A stretch of 64,000 nucleotides of DNA from Balanoglossus misakiensis. Taxonomy: Eukaryota > Hemichordata. The notes beneath the pieces are model-generated. The model was given only the letters and a program-made list of their open reading frames with translations. It had not been told where the DNA came from and ran no database searches. Position numbers and translations under genes: made by a program. Shown here one piece after another: positions 33,978 through 46,016 of this stretch; position 1 is the stretch's first letter; each line of letters opens with the position of its first letter. The stretch is taken from NCBI GenBank assembly GCA_040954595.2, contig CM082578.2:9238001-9302000 (forward strand). The letters run 5' to 3'.

Positions 33978-36900
33978 TATATGATATAAATGACCCAGAC
34001 TGTTACAGTATGTTGTTAGGAGGTGAAGCAAAATCTAATGCATAATCTTTCAACACTGGCCCTCACCTTTTTTAGTGGGGCACCTTTTGAATGCATTTCA
34101 CACACGGCCAGTTACTTACTATTGCGTCCCATTGTATAGGGTGCATATTCCACATGCTCAAGCTCAAACAGCTGTTCCTTTTTAGAGAGTGTACTCCCCA
34201 GAGAGAAATTACATAGATTTTCTCGCCTCCTTTTCAGTGGTAAGTCTAGTCTCGCTTACCCCCAGACCCAAAATGTGGCTACCGAGATGACCCCCCCCCC
34301 CCCCCTCCTCCTCAGTTCCCATATGTAGGTGTGGGAAAAGTCAATTGAAAAATCTCTGAGCTTGGTTGCCATCTGGTTGACCCCGACAACATTGCAATAG
34401 CATGGCGCAACATGCAAAAGGTAGATTTTTATTTGTTGTTGTTTTTCATACTTAGGTTTATTTGTATCAACAATATACTTGGGGTTGATAAAGTAATGTT
34501 ATTATACAATGTACATGTACATGTAATATAAAAATACACCACTCGTCAGACATACCCAGACTGCAGTTGGATGCACCGTTTTTCTCGTAAATTTTCCTAT
34601 GCAATGGTCCCGGATCCATTTTCCACAAAGGGTAGCCTTTTTGGGGGTCTAAGTAACAGAGGCTATGATTGGCTTGGCAAGGCAAGGGACAAAGAGGAAA
34701 GCCAGCGAATGCCAGTGTGGGATTTTTGTAAGTTCAATTAGTGAGCAATATACATGACATTTAAAGTTGCCGGAATTTTACATTTAGGGGTGAACAAATC
34801 AACTACTCTGGGCTCTAGGGGCTAGTCGTTTTGTGACTGACTAGAAGTGTTTTATTGCACGACTAGCCCAACGTACCTTACTTATTTTACTTCAACACTC
34901 ACACTGAACTTGGGGCGTAGCTGAATCTGAGGCATGGCTAGTGTTGTTTTTGTTTGCTATCAGCCCTCGGCGCGCTAGTTGGTGCTTTTGCTAAGGTTGG
35001 GGGGAACTGTGGTAAACGAGTTGGGAACCCTGGTTATTCTCACGCAACCCAATACAGTGACATCAAGAGGAGCCGTGTTGACATTTGCCGACTGCTAGTG
35101 GACCGGAAAAGGATATTATATTAACCCCTTCACATTAGTAGAAGAAATTGGTGTCTGACCAGATTGAACTGAAATATTGATGACTAACAACAATAAGCAA
35201 CTTACTGAATGATTGGAGATGAATATTTAGGAAAATATATATTACTATTATTTACTGCACGTCATTTTTCAAATTAAAAATAAAATACTTATGATCAGCC
35301 ATAGTTTTTGAAAGAAATGAATGACACAATCCTTGTAAAATTATGTGAAGTAAATTAAGAACGTATATTTTGTAGAATTTTAAATACCAGTAGTGGAATA
35401 GGGCAGACAGAGCCTGTGGAAAACAGTGCAATGGGGTCAACAAATTGCTCAAAAAATAGTCGTGATTGGTCCAAGTTTATATCCAAAGAGAAAAAATAGA
35501 ATCACTTTTGAGGAAGTCATATATCTTAGGTTAATATCAATTCTCATTACATCCTCCAGGAAAAAAGTAAAAGTTGATTGGAAAATATATACATGTATAA
35601 AGGAAAAAACAAGGAAATGAAATATCGCTGGGTGGTCCATCAGAAACTTGCTCAGATGAAGGTTCTTTAGTAGCTGATGTTTACCATTGTCAGTACCTGT
35701 ACATGGTGTTTCTTGAGTTTCATGGACAGATAATGCAGACTCATTTTTCAGATGCAATAAATGTTAAAATTGTTATTATTTATGAGATTTCCAGGTATGT
35801 GGCATACCTTGTTTTTAACCTTAAAGCCCCAATAGCTGCCACTTTCAGCATATTTTTAATCGATAAAATACTTCAATCTTCTCCTTATCCTAAGTCTACC
35901 GACATTGTTTTTAATTTGTGGAGATTCTAATGCATGGGTGTGCATACCACAACAGTTTTGTACTCTTGCAATGGGCGGCTGAATAAATGGGTGAGGCACC
36001 CATTTATTATTTAACTTGTTTATATTTACATGTGCAGACACAATCAGAGGTTGATAATATATTTGTATCATACCAATCACTCAGCTCATTGAAATATGGA
36101 CCACTCTAACTTTGAAAGTACCGGTAATCGTCAAAATAATGCAAATATGGCAGCTGTTGGGGCTTGAAGTCTCTGTGAAATCGCTTGAGACAATTGCGTT
36201 AGTGTTATGTAAATTGCAATACAGAGCTCAATTTTGGGGGGAAGTTGCACAGTACTACTTACCTGTATAAACCTGTGTGTGTACATTAGGAATACACACC
36301 TTCTGTTGTGTTTTAAAAGTTGTCTTGAAAGTGTACTTGGTCGTATCGACTAGTTGTCTGGGAGGAGATTGGTTTGGTAAAGGTTAGAATGTGTGTCAGT
36401 CTCCCGTTGTTCATATTGCTTTTACGTGCACATGCATACATGTACATGTACAGTGGTTTAATGTTGAATGTCTGTGTCACCAGTTTGCATTCTATTCCTG
36501 TATCCTGCTTTAAATTGTAGAGTTTCGTGTTTTTTCTCAATTGTGTTGGATAGGCATGCCTCAGATATTTGTGGCACATAATTATTTTCCGTTGGCAACA
36601 CAACATGCAGTGTCCACCTGTTTTAAAATGATATTACTATCACTGCAAGTTGCCCGGCCACTGCGAACAAATCATCGTCAAAATGGAGTTAGTATCATTC
36701 AGTGCCTTTTTTTCTTCAAAGGGCAATAAATAAATAAACCAGTGAATGGTACCAGGCCTTTATTTGTTATACTTTGGCTCTGTACCTAGCGGTCAGATAT
36801 GGAAGCTACAGTGACACTGTATACTGTGCTTCACCAGTCACCTCTAATTCACATACACCCATATATCCAAAGTGACAGAACTGTCACTGTTATGGTCCTT

Positions 36901-38462
36901 TCGGCAACTTCAGCAATATTTTGTTATGAAATGTATTGGTACATGTCCTGTATGTAGACAGTATTTTTCAATGTAAATGACAGTTGTTCTTACAAGTGCA
37001 GCTTCTCAAGTACATGTACACCAGGCATGGTTGATAATTTTGTATCGTTGGAGGACACGGTCCCTTCCCATCATGCACCATTCCAGTAACTTTTGGAAGC
37101 ATGAAAGTAGACAGCTACTGCGTAATAAGGTGCTCGCTGTAATGTAACAATTGCCAAAAAAAATGCATGAAAATTTCCTTAAAATCTTTGTACCCCCAAA
37201 GAGGGCTGTGGAATTCTCTCGTTAAATGTGTCTTCAGAATTGTTGAAATCTACTTTAAAAACACTGTGCCTTGTTTAATATTATTATTTTTTTTGTCATG
37301 TTCATTCTTCACAAGTGGAATTAGATGTCGGCAATAAATGTAGAAATGGAAAAAGAGAGACATGTTGGCATCTGTTTCCTTTATTACTTCAAAATGCTGT
37401 TTGAACAGAGGTTTCCAGAAAACTATTTACAAAATTTCAAGACTGCAGGCAAAGATGTAGAACATTTCAAAAATTAGTACTGTATGATGTACTGTTATAG
37501 TTCCCATATTATAACCCGATCAATCTAACGACTTTTTTTCAATACAAATCCAGCAGTGTACAATACTCTCCTAATGCATCCACACACACAGTAAACAGCG
37601 ATTCCAGGCAAGCAGCCACCTGATCATTACATATTGAACTGTATTAAAATCATCGTCCAGCCAAAATCCTCACTGCATTCATAGAACTAATGCTATGCCA
37701 TGCAGTATGACAATTCTGGAATCAGGTAAACACAGTCATGTAATAATAATATGTAGCCTGCTTTGTGTGGTATCTTTGCAGACACTTTAGTTTACTTGGT
37801 TTGACATGGTTTGGTTTGAGAGAGAATAGCAAAACTGCAGTCATATTGCCATAGTTTATTTGTCATTTAACTTTTCAGCCAATATTTCTTTCATATGCAA
37901 TTTCGGGTCTAAAAACAATCTCTCAATACACAGGACAAAGCTTCCTAATGTAATACGAACAAGTAGTTTAAAAATGTTACAGTCAAGTTAATTTTCAGAT
38001 CATAAAATCACAATTTTTACTGATAAATTGCCCACTGATTGTAGCATTTGCTGATTTAGGTCAGATCTGTGAGTGGATAGACTTGATTTGTAGACATCAA
38101 CATACATGTAGCACACAATTTTGTCTTTTCACATATCGTACATCCACTCTGGTGTGGTCCCAGTTCATGTTTTTCAAGATCCATTTTACTAAAATTTCCA
38201 AGACCAAAGCAATGCTGTTTGGTGATTAAAACCACTCTTGATCATCATCAGTATCCATGCAAAGTAAAACCCTGAGAGTTGAGTTTCCTTAATCGTTCAT
38301 CTCCCTGCTGCAGAAAAGCCAGTGGAAAAACTTTGCAGTGATGTTGGGTATGTACGGCAGTACTGTATGTTGCATTCAGCAGCGAGGGTCCATGAGGTCG
38401 CTGTGGTTTGTGAGGTCACAGTTGACAGTTCAAAGTTGAAGGAACCCTGGCGACGTTCATCA
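33978..38462. other. 3' flanks between sorting nexin and IMMP2L (convergent)
   Basis: AT-rich sequence with no recognised exon. It includes a poly(C) run at 34291-34305, several copies of ACATGTACATGTA-type words (34508-34523, 36438-36451) and a perfect hairpin at 35982-36008. Plus-strand AATAAA hexamers near 36725 and 37333 could end the sorting nexin transcript. Minus-strand signals near 37855 and 37380 could end IMMP2L. Confidence 0.45.
35982..36008 (+). repeat. Perfect 12-bp hairpin containing AATAAA
   Basis: AATAAATGGGTG, loop AGG, CACCCATTTATT: a perfect 12-bp stem with a three-base loop. The plus-strand arm starts with AATAAA, and the minus strand reads AATAAA as well. It could act as a poly(A) signal in either direction or be a short foldback. 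Confidence 0.7.
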
Positions 38463-40245
38463 TCACCTGAAGGTTTCCCCCATGTCGTTCAGTATGTCGC
38501 CCGCAATCTGTTCATACGATGTGTCGAGTGGTTCCCGCTTGTGCGGAATCAGAGGCTCCAGTCTCTGCAGTCGGTTCAACGGCCATATGATGTGCGATGC
38601 TTTGGCGTGGATTAAACCCATAGCTACCTAGGAGTGACCAGAAAAAAAAAGGTACAATACAGATGAGAACACAGTTTCCATATGGGTTAGCTCTGGGCTA
38701 GCCCAAGGTTGTCCATTTCACACCTCATTAGCATACACAGAACAAACAGTACACACCCAGCAAAATTCTGCCCTCGTCAAAAACCTGATACAAAAAAAAA
38801 TCACAGGAAACCACTTACTGGTCCAAAGAGGTTACTGTCCATGCTCTGACCATGGTGATCGCCTTCCACCCAGCAGTGACCCTGAGGAACTTTCACGTAT
38901 CTGTTCTTGTAATGTAACGTCCTGCAACGTTGGGAGAAAAGATTTCCAGAAACACATGAATGTGATACGTACTGCTCTCATGTGTCAACGCAGTTTCAGT
39001 GAATCTCAATTCAACTTTCAATTCAGCAATATACAGTTGTACAGTCTCAAATCAGATTGTACATGTGCAATCATGCAATCTCCATTAACAGCTGTCAATT
39101 TGAGGTAGGGATGCAGAACTTTAGTTCCAGGCAGTAGGATAGGGAAGCAACAACTGTTACTGGCTACTGGGGCTCTTCTTGTGTGTTACCCCCCCCCCCC
39201 CTCCCCATCAGTGACCCAAGAAATTACCAGTATTAACATGGACTGTTACACTCACTTTACGGTATCTCCTTCCAGGCCAATAACTCGCTTGACCAGCCTT
39301 GTCCCAGGATCCCTTGGTGAACTGAAAAGACCAAAGGAATATGATGTTAACACCAACCATCCAAAGTCAAAGACTCAGTGTAGTATTTTTCCAAGTAAAA
39401 TGCTAATGTGTATAAGTATTTAAGTATTTATGAATTGTACTTTAAATGTACAGATTGGACCACGTGATGCAAGAAAAGACAAACTTACTCCAAAGCTACA
39501 ATGTCTCCCCGTTGGATCTCATAGTTCCTGACTGACCAGCGATTCAAAAATATAATGTCACGAGCTCTGTTGATCCTTGGGTTCAATGCCGGCTGTGGAA
39601 AAATAATTGTGAAAGTCTTGCTATATTATTTCTGAAGTTCAAGTTGACATTGTAAAGGTAATGAAGCAACTCAACCTGTAATACAGAGCTGATTTTAAGC
39701 CTGTGCGGTTTTGAGCAGAGCCTGACGGGATATTGTTGTTGTTTTTTCAGGTTCTTCTTTAAGGTTGACTCCATTTTTGTGAGGTCAATAGTTCTAGGTT
39801 AAGTTGATGGTGAATCACTGTGATGGTCAAGGATTCAGTGTTGACAACTGTTATAACAAGGACATCATCCATCCATAGAAATTGCCCATTTTGATTTAAA
39901 TAATAAGTGTAGCCTCTACGTGTGTAAATAGCCACATTTTCTCAACAGGTTCATGTTTACCAATAACTTTTGTCTATTATTAAACCACAAGAGGTGCGAG
40001 CTGAAAAGGGGGGGGGGGGGGCACAGGCTCATATGACTTTATCACAGAAAATATCGAGCATGACAGCAACGTGTACATTTCCGAACAGATTTTTGAGAAC
40101 ATAATACTTAATAGTATACCTGCATCGACGCCCCTTCCACTTTGGCAACGTAGCCGACATGGTCCAGGAATGTTACGCTGACTGGCATCGCGAACATGAA
40201 GCCACTGGCGAAGGCAGTTGCAAAGCTTTTCCACGACCCCGCCAT
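38463..40245 (-). CDS. IMMP2L: IMMP2L, mitochondrial inner membrane protease subunit 2 (5 exons)
   Basis: Type I signal-peptidase-like serine protease of the mitochondrial inner membrane that removes intermembrane-space sorting signals (known for Imp2/IMMP2L). Exons in transcription order: 40245-40120, 39592-39489, 39321-39256, 38921-38819, 38627-38463; 187 aa against 175 in human. An N-terminal hydrophobic segment is [20 protein letters not shown]. The nucleophile Ser40 is in VEGASMQ. The general base Lys88 is in [11 protein letters not shown]. The late signal-peptidase box is [15 protein letters not shown]. All exon joins are GT..AG and in frame, and all catalytic motifs are intact. The C-terminal tail is slightly longer than in vertebrates. 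The gene converges on the sorting nexin gene. It is under 2 kb here, whereas the human locus is enormous. Confidence 0.94.
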
Positions 40246-40972
40246 GCGATCAGCTTCAAGTGCAAGTGTTGTCACTGAAATATCCCTGTATGAAGACTGT
40301 AATTACACGGTTACGTACGGACAGACCCTACTCACTTCGACTCCGGCGAAATTCGGGCAGCGTATCTCTGCCTATCACCTCAGCAGTGATTGATGATTAC
40401 ATGGCATGGCACCGCGTGATGGCTTTTTCCACATGCATCGATAGTATTAGTGAGTTTGATTCATAGCATATTTCTAGTTATAAGTTCTGCCAGAATGAAA
40501 AGGGTCGTTTTGAAACACAAGTAAGATTCTAAACCTGTGAGTGTCTCACGACACTGTTAAAGACGTTCCCGATCACTTATCAGAGCTTCCCGACCTCACT
40601 GTCCTTATGGAAAATGCCGGTTTAACCTTTGACACGGGTCAAGAGTCGAGTTTCTCTTAGCATGCTTAGCTAGTTGTATATTTTACCAAACCCTCTAAGT
40701 TAATGATAGTTATCGATCGAGTATTTGTCCGAAGAGGGCGCCACCTACGGTCAAAAGTCTCGCACCGCCTGTCGCAAGTCTTGGAGACTGTGGGATGGTG
40801 CTGATCACTGACGTGGGAACTCAAGAGAGTTTTCTTGTACATTTCTTACTAATAGCATAGAGATAGCTTTTCGAGTATAGAGAAGGTGCTATCCATATTA
40901 ACCGATTTCGCCGGAAGACACACATTGCATGAAACGCCATTACAGGATAACCACACTGGGACCCGAGTTCTC
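40246..40972. other. Upstream flank of IMMP2L, no further gene recognised
   Basis: A minus-strand GTGAGT donor-like site near 40337 might end a 5' untranslated exon of IMMP2L. Nothing else is recognisable. Overlapping plus-strand open frames at 40196-40466 are shadows. Confidence 0.35.
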
Positions 40973-41150
40973 ATGACGATCTCGCTGACTCTCAGTTTCG
41001 TAATACTCCTGTGTTTTCTCCGGCGTAGTCTAGAGTCTGCTGATCCTATTTCGATGTCGGTTTTCCGCGATTGCAAATCTCCGGACGGTTATCACCAACT
41101 GACATTTACGCTAGCAAGCCTAAACGGGCAAACACTGGAGGATGACTCGT
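40973..41150 (+). CDS. Candidate first exon of a secreted protein
   Basis: A plus-strand ATG opens a frame MTISLTLSFVILLCFLRRSL, which has the hydrophobic core of a signal peptide or anchor. About 40 polar residues follow (including FRDCKSPDGYHQLTFTLASL), and then a GTAGGT donor-like site at 41151 after 59 codons plus one base. The frame could also simply run to a stop at 41209. No downstream exon was recognised before the GPCR, so this is a weak call made on composition and signal-peptide shape. Confidence 0.25.
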
Positions 41151-41209
41151 GTAGGTTTGATTCTATCCCTCCAGCATGCGTCCGGCCGCAGCATACAAAT
41201 CGACAATAA

Positions 41210-43877
41210 ATTTAAAACTGTCCAAATACTTTTACCCGAGAATAATTTAGACCGGTTTCTTATAATTTCAAGATAAAGCATCAGATATCACTCTGGATTT
41301 TTAGATTAAGACGAACGTACACATGTCAGATTTTTAGGATTATACTTGTCCGTGACTGAGGGTGTTTTATTACGGTAGTATTGCGTATTTATTCGATGTG
41401 GCTCACAAACCAATTGCAAGTACGAAATGTGTGGAAAATAAATTTTGCTGCGATAAGGTGGTTTTGAATGAATTGAATGTGTATTTATGTCCTGGTGGTA
41501 CACGAAGGGAAACAAAGATAAACCACAGAATTGTTCAGTGACGTCATCTTCTTGGCTGCCCCACAACCTTTTCTAGATAGTACGTTGCGGAAAATATTTC
41601 ATGTTTCAAAAGATGTCTGCGTGATGCACTATGTGTATGAGGACATATGCGTAATTGATAGGTCTGTTGTAATTGCATAGGGACTTAATTATTAAAATGC
41701 GATTGATTTGCCTGCAAGAGAGTCGGTGCGTTGGACGGTGATCCTTTGAACCTCCCGCGTCATCTCGTCTGCTGAAAAGCCCCCGAGAGAACGATGCGCC
41801 CGAGACAGTTCTCTTCAACGTGATATCGGATATCTTAGAGTTTAAAGATCAGTTTGAGTCAGTGTCATTATCCGGAGTTTATTTTTCGCCGAGTGCTTTG
41901 TTCACGATTCTCTAAAACTCCATGTTGTAAAATGTGAAAGACAAGCGCAACATCCGGGTACTTTTCGCACCTCTCGGTGTCCGAGTCACGATTTTGTTAG
42001 TATGCAAAGCGACTAGAGATGTTATGATAAAGCAACAGGGAAATGAAATCGAGAAATCATCTTTTTGTTTAAGTAAAACGAGTTGTCTCGAGACCTTTTC
42101 TGGAAACCTTGAGATAGATTTCAATACGACGACATAGTTAAAGTTACGAGATATCATTTTACATGTACTTATTTTGTACATATCCCTGAGGTCGTATTTT
42201 TTAAAGAAGTAGGCAATCGAACGCTCTGCGTCCTTTATATCATTCAAGCTTATGGGTACCGAAGGGTGTGTTATTCATGGTCGGGGAACGGTCGATATCA
42301 ATGGTCGAACTTCAGCAACCACGATAGCAAACGTTATGTTAGCAACCCTTAGTAAAAATGCAGACAGAAGCATTTAATATTTACTGTCTGTGGGTTAAGG
42401 GGTGTATCTACTTTAATGCAGAGCGTTTGGTGTGTGACGACTGCTATTGTCCTGGCCTGCCAGGTTTGTGCGTGTGACCGTATGGCTTATGTAAACGAAA
42501 TGCTATTTGGAAGCCAGGGCGTAGCATCATATAGAACGGATAGTATACATGTATTTTAACCGTGAAATCAGACCCGTCGTACTCACCTCATACATCAACA
42601 CTCCGCTATGCCTGCAAATGAAATATGAATTGTGCCTTCTATTTTCTTTAAGATCGTAAAGTCGTAGCGATTATGGCTGTGATAATATCGCACAGATATA
42701 GCCATAGGTTATTAATATAAGTTATTTACATAATATTATTTTTTTAATAGTAAGGGTTTGGCTTCTCCGAATATTTTGACCATCCAGCTGTTAAAATCGT
42801 TGCGTGGCAAATATCACACTGATCTGTGGCCAGGTTATTAATATCAGTTATTTACACAATACTATTTTAAAACAGTAAATGTTTGGTTTTTCTAAATACT
42901 GTAACTGTCTGTCTGTCTTTTTACTATACCAGTCTGACAGGTGGTTTGCATGTCCAGCTGTGCCATATTACGGTGTGTATCATTCGTTTCAAAATTATTT
43001 CAGATACGTGTATCTGTGGCTTACGTCAAAACAAGATCAAGGACTACTCATAAAAATTATATCCCCATGAAAAAAAAACATGATTTCTTCTCCATTAAAA
43101 AAATATGAAAGGCAGCCGGCAACAAACCACCCAACCTGGTAGCTCAGATACTAGGCTAATTATATATTTCATGGTATTTTATGTACATGTATTGTTGAGT
43201 ACAGCGAACCCATCCTCTTTTTATTCTGTGTTGTTTGGCTGGATCGAAGCTTCAATAAAAAAAAACCCGGAGTGTATTCAATTATGGCTCCTGTAGAGAA
43301 CTTAGTGGAGATTTTCGATAGCTGACACGAAACAGCTGCAGTAATGCATCACTTTTCAGCATGTCTGCAAATTAACCTTTTTTGCCCTAAAACTACGCAT
43401 AATACGTCTTGGTAATAAATTCTTGTGTCGCGTTTCTGTTCAATATTAATGGCACTTGCAGATAGCAAAATCCAACCACGCGGAGGTAGTCAGTTTCACA
43501 CTGTCTTATTCACTAATATGTTAAGCGTTTCTTTAAAAATAACATCATAAGAAACGGGGCGTGAATTCATGAGTGGACGCCCTCTGACGATGCGTCGGCG
43601 AAACGGAGAGGAGTTTGAAACACCAAGTCGGCAGTTCGTTCAAATGAACGTCGTTTATATTGCCTGGGCTGCACCCTTCAGAGTGTAGGCGTGTGAGTTT
43701 GTGTGATGCATCAAACACCTCAGGTTTTTATACAGTATGTCTAATGCTCTGGATAGATCGCGTCTGACGTCGACTTGCGTACTTGTAGATGCGTTTTGCC
43801 TGGGAAGGTACCCGAGTTAGCTTGTTATTCGGCCGGGACGACGGGAACACGCGCCGGCGGATTGCGTTCTGCCGCAT
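41210..43877. other. Intergenic region upstream of the GPCR
   Basis: No exon is recognised. It contains a diverged direct repeat (42685-42903) and AT-rich tracts. Immediately before the GPCR the sequence becomes GC-richer (43780-43880), consistent with a CpG-rich promoter. Confidence 0.45.
42685..42903. repeat. Diverged tandem direct repeat, about 93 bp units at 126-bp spacing
   Basis: Copies 42685-42777 and 42811-42903 share phrases such as GGTTATTAATAT and AGTTATTTACA in the same order at constant 126-bp offset, with roughly one change in four or five. This is a local duplication or two units of a decayed satellite/mobile element. Confidence 0.6.
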
Positions 43878-45077
43878 ATGATTGTCCAAGCTGTCGAAAT
43901 GGAACTGCTCAATGCGTCAGTATTTTACTACGACGTCGAGTATGGCAATTTCTCGACGATTGACAACGCCAGCGCTGTCTCGCCAAGCGTGCCCGACTGC
44001 TGGGGAAATTTTCACTTTCAGTGGATACTTGCGATCTTCATCACAGGTGTGGGAATGCTAGCCAATATTGCCTTCATGTTCGTCGTTGCTCGAATCAAGT
44101 CCATGCGTACTCTGACCAACATGTACCTGGTCAATCTGGCCGTAGCCGACACCTTCTCGCTGTTCATCAGCTTTTCGAGTGTGGTCTGCTCGCTGATCGA
44201 CCCCGTCAACTGCATCACTCTCAGCACGGGTCCCAAAGAGATGAAGTGCGCGCTGTCTTTTGTCTCCCACGTCACCGTGTTCACGTCCATGTTCACCATC
44301 ACCGTCGTCGGCATCGAGCGCCACATCGCCGTGTGTCGCCCGCTCTCCGCGGCGTCACGGAACATGTTCTCCGACAAGTGCCGCTCCGTCCAGGTGATCA
44401 TGGCGGTGTGGATCATCGGCGGCCTGTGCGCCGTGCCCGTCGCCCTGAACGTGTGCACCCGACCCTCCGGTGCCATCAACACGGCCATGTACTCGATGTA
44501 CGTGGGGGTGTACGCCATCAACATCACGTCCGTCGTTGTGCTCTACGCGATCATCGCCCGGAGAATGGGAGCGCTGGCTCGCCACATCGCCGGCGCCCGC
44601 GAAACGCCGACCGACGAGAAGCAGGTCATCCGGCTGTGCATCGCCACGGCCATCGTGTTCTTCGTGTGCCTTCTCCCGCGGGCGGTGTTCAACCTGTTCA
44701 GTCTCCTGGAGAGCCAACACCAGCTGGATTTCCAGATAACTAACGAGTTCAGAAGTTGTCTGCATAACTATTCGGTGCTCTTCCTCCTCATAAACTGTTC
44801 TCTCAACCCGCTCATTTACAACGTCACCAGTTCGCGCTACCGGCGGGCTTTCCGAGACGCCTTCTGCCAGGGTTGCTGCTCGGTGGTCGCACCCTTTCAG
44901 GACGCCCGCCGCAAGTCCAACAATTTGATGATGAGTAATTACAAGCACAGGCGCACTGTCAACAATTATACCGCCGTCTCTACCAGTTTGAACTCCAACT
45001 CTGGGATCGAACACGCAAAGCTGATGGACCCAGCAACTGACAAATTGATTGTGGCGAGCAAGGAGACCTCGCTCTAG
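43878..45077 (+). CDS. Class A (rhodopsin-type) G-protein-coupled receptor, peptide-receptor-like, intronless
   Basis: Plasma-membrane seven-helix receptor, probably for a neuropeptide; the ligand is unknown. 399 aa in a single exon. The N-terminus carries three N-glycosylation sequons (N12, N24, N30) and no signal peptide. Landmarks: N63 (TM1), NLAVAD with D91 (TM2), C124 at the top of TM3 pairing probably with C193 in loop 2, W178 and P187 (TM4), FFVCLLP with P267 (TM6), NPLIY 310-314 (TM7), and a CQGCC (330-334) likely palmitoylation site. The TM3 end reads ERH (147-149) instead of DRY. Overall it resembles TRH, ghrelin/motilin and neuromedin U type receptors, but I cannot assign a subfamily. 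Met8 is an alternative start. The ORF is strikingly GC-rich and C/G-ending at third positions compared with its surroundings. Confidence 0.93.
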   Translation: MIVQAVEMELLNASVFYYDVEYGNFSTIDNASAVSPSVPDCWGNFHFQWILAIFITGVGMLANIAFMFVVARIKSMRTLTNMYLVNLAVADTFSLFISFSSVVCSLIDPVNCITLSTGPKEMKCALSFVSHVTVFTSMFTITVVGIERHIAVCRPLSAASRNMFSDKCRSVQVIMAVWIIGGLCAVPVALNVCTRPSGAINTAMYSMYVGVYAINITSVVVLYAIIARRMGALARHIAGARETPTDEKQVIRLCIATAIVFFVCLLPRAVFNLFSLLESQHQLDFQITNEFRSCLHNYSVLFLLINCSLNPLIYNVTSSRYRRAFRDAFCQGCCSVVAPFQDARRKSNNLMMSNYKHRRTVNNYTAVSTSLNSNSGIEHAKLMDPATDKLIVASKETSL

Positions 45078-45522
45078 TTCATGCATAGTAAATCGTTAAT
45101 TAGTCTTGATTAGCCGAATCCTGCCTCCACAAACGTTCGTCACTCGAGTACATTTAATGTAAATATGCACGGAAATATTTGATTGGACCGCTTATCACCC
45201 CCTCCCCGGCTAAACTGTCGCGTGAAAGTTGCTAGCTTTTGTGTTCATATTTTCATATAGTACATGTGCGTGTGAATTCGAAACTCCATCAAACTTCAGT
45301 TCAATGCGTCATCAATCTCTAATGAATGAAACGTCATTTTGACAAACGCGCTTTGATCGATTGAAACTGATTTTTTGTTATGGGGAAAGAGGGAGTGCGT
45401 ATACTGTTATGTCACCATTCCAAACGTTTCAGAAACTGTAAAACAGAATGATACGTGAAGGCTTTACAATATATCGCACGCGCCCCCAAAGAGTATATAT
45501 ATGTTATGCATATCATGCTTCA

Positions 45523-45528
45523 ATTAAA
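45523..45528 (+). terminator. Candidate poly(A) signal of the GPCR gene
   Basis: ATTAAA about 450 bp after the GPCR stop codon, the most common variant of AATAAA. No better hexamer lies between. The choice is tentative. Confidence 0.3.
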
Positions 45529-45737
45529 ACAACTTTTGGTATCGAACATCAGTGTCTGTACATGTCTTTGCGTTTGCTCGTTAAGGGACATGACTACCAA
45601 ACGTTAGGAAGATAATCGGTTTTCAAAAAAAACACCCACAAATCATGGGATAGAAATAAATACTAAAGATAATGTTCTTCTAAAAATACTGTTCTCACCT
45701 TATAATTGACTTTGCAGCATTTTGACTGTCGTAGTAC

Positions 45738-46016
45738 GTCTGTCTGTCATTCTGTCTTTCTGTCTTTCTGTCTGTCTGTCTTCTGTCTTTCTGTCTTTCT
45801 GTCTGTCTGTCTTCTGTCTTTCTGTCTTTCTGTCTTTCTGTATGTATGTATGTATGTATGTATGTATGTATGTATGTATGTATGTATGTATGTATGTATG
45901 TATGTATGTATGTATGTATGTATGTATGTATGTATGTATGTATGTATGTATGTATGTATGTATGTATGTATGTATGTATGTATGTATGTATGTATGTATG
46001 TATGTATGTATATGTA
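45738..46016. repeat. Compound microsatellite (TCTG/TTTC)n then (TATG)n
   Basis: An imperfect TCTGTCTT-type pyrimidine-rich repeat (45738-45838) passes directly into about 175 bp of nearly perfect TATG repeats (45839-46014). Long open frames across it (poly YVCM, poly IHTY) are repeat artefacts. Confidence 0.97.

Noticed and set aside
33467-34045. 192-codon ORF overlapping the last sorting nexin exon
   Set aside because: Out of frame with the BAR-domain coding exon, and extends through the 3' MITE.
44018-45086. Long antisense and +2 frames (up to 243 codons) overlapping the GPCR
   Set aside because: Shadow frames caused by the GC-rich, C/G-ending codons of the real receptor ORF.
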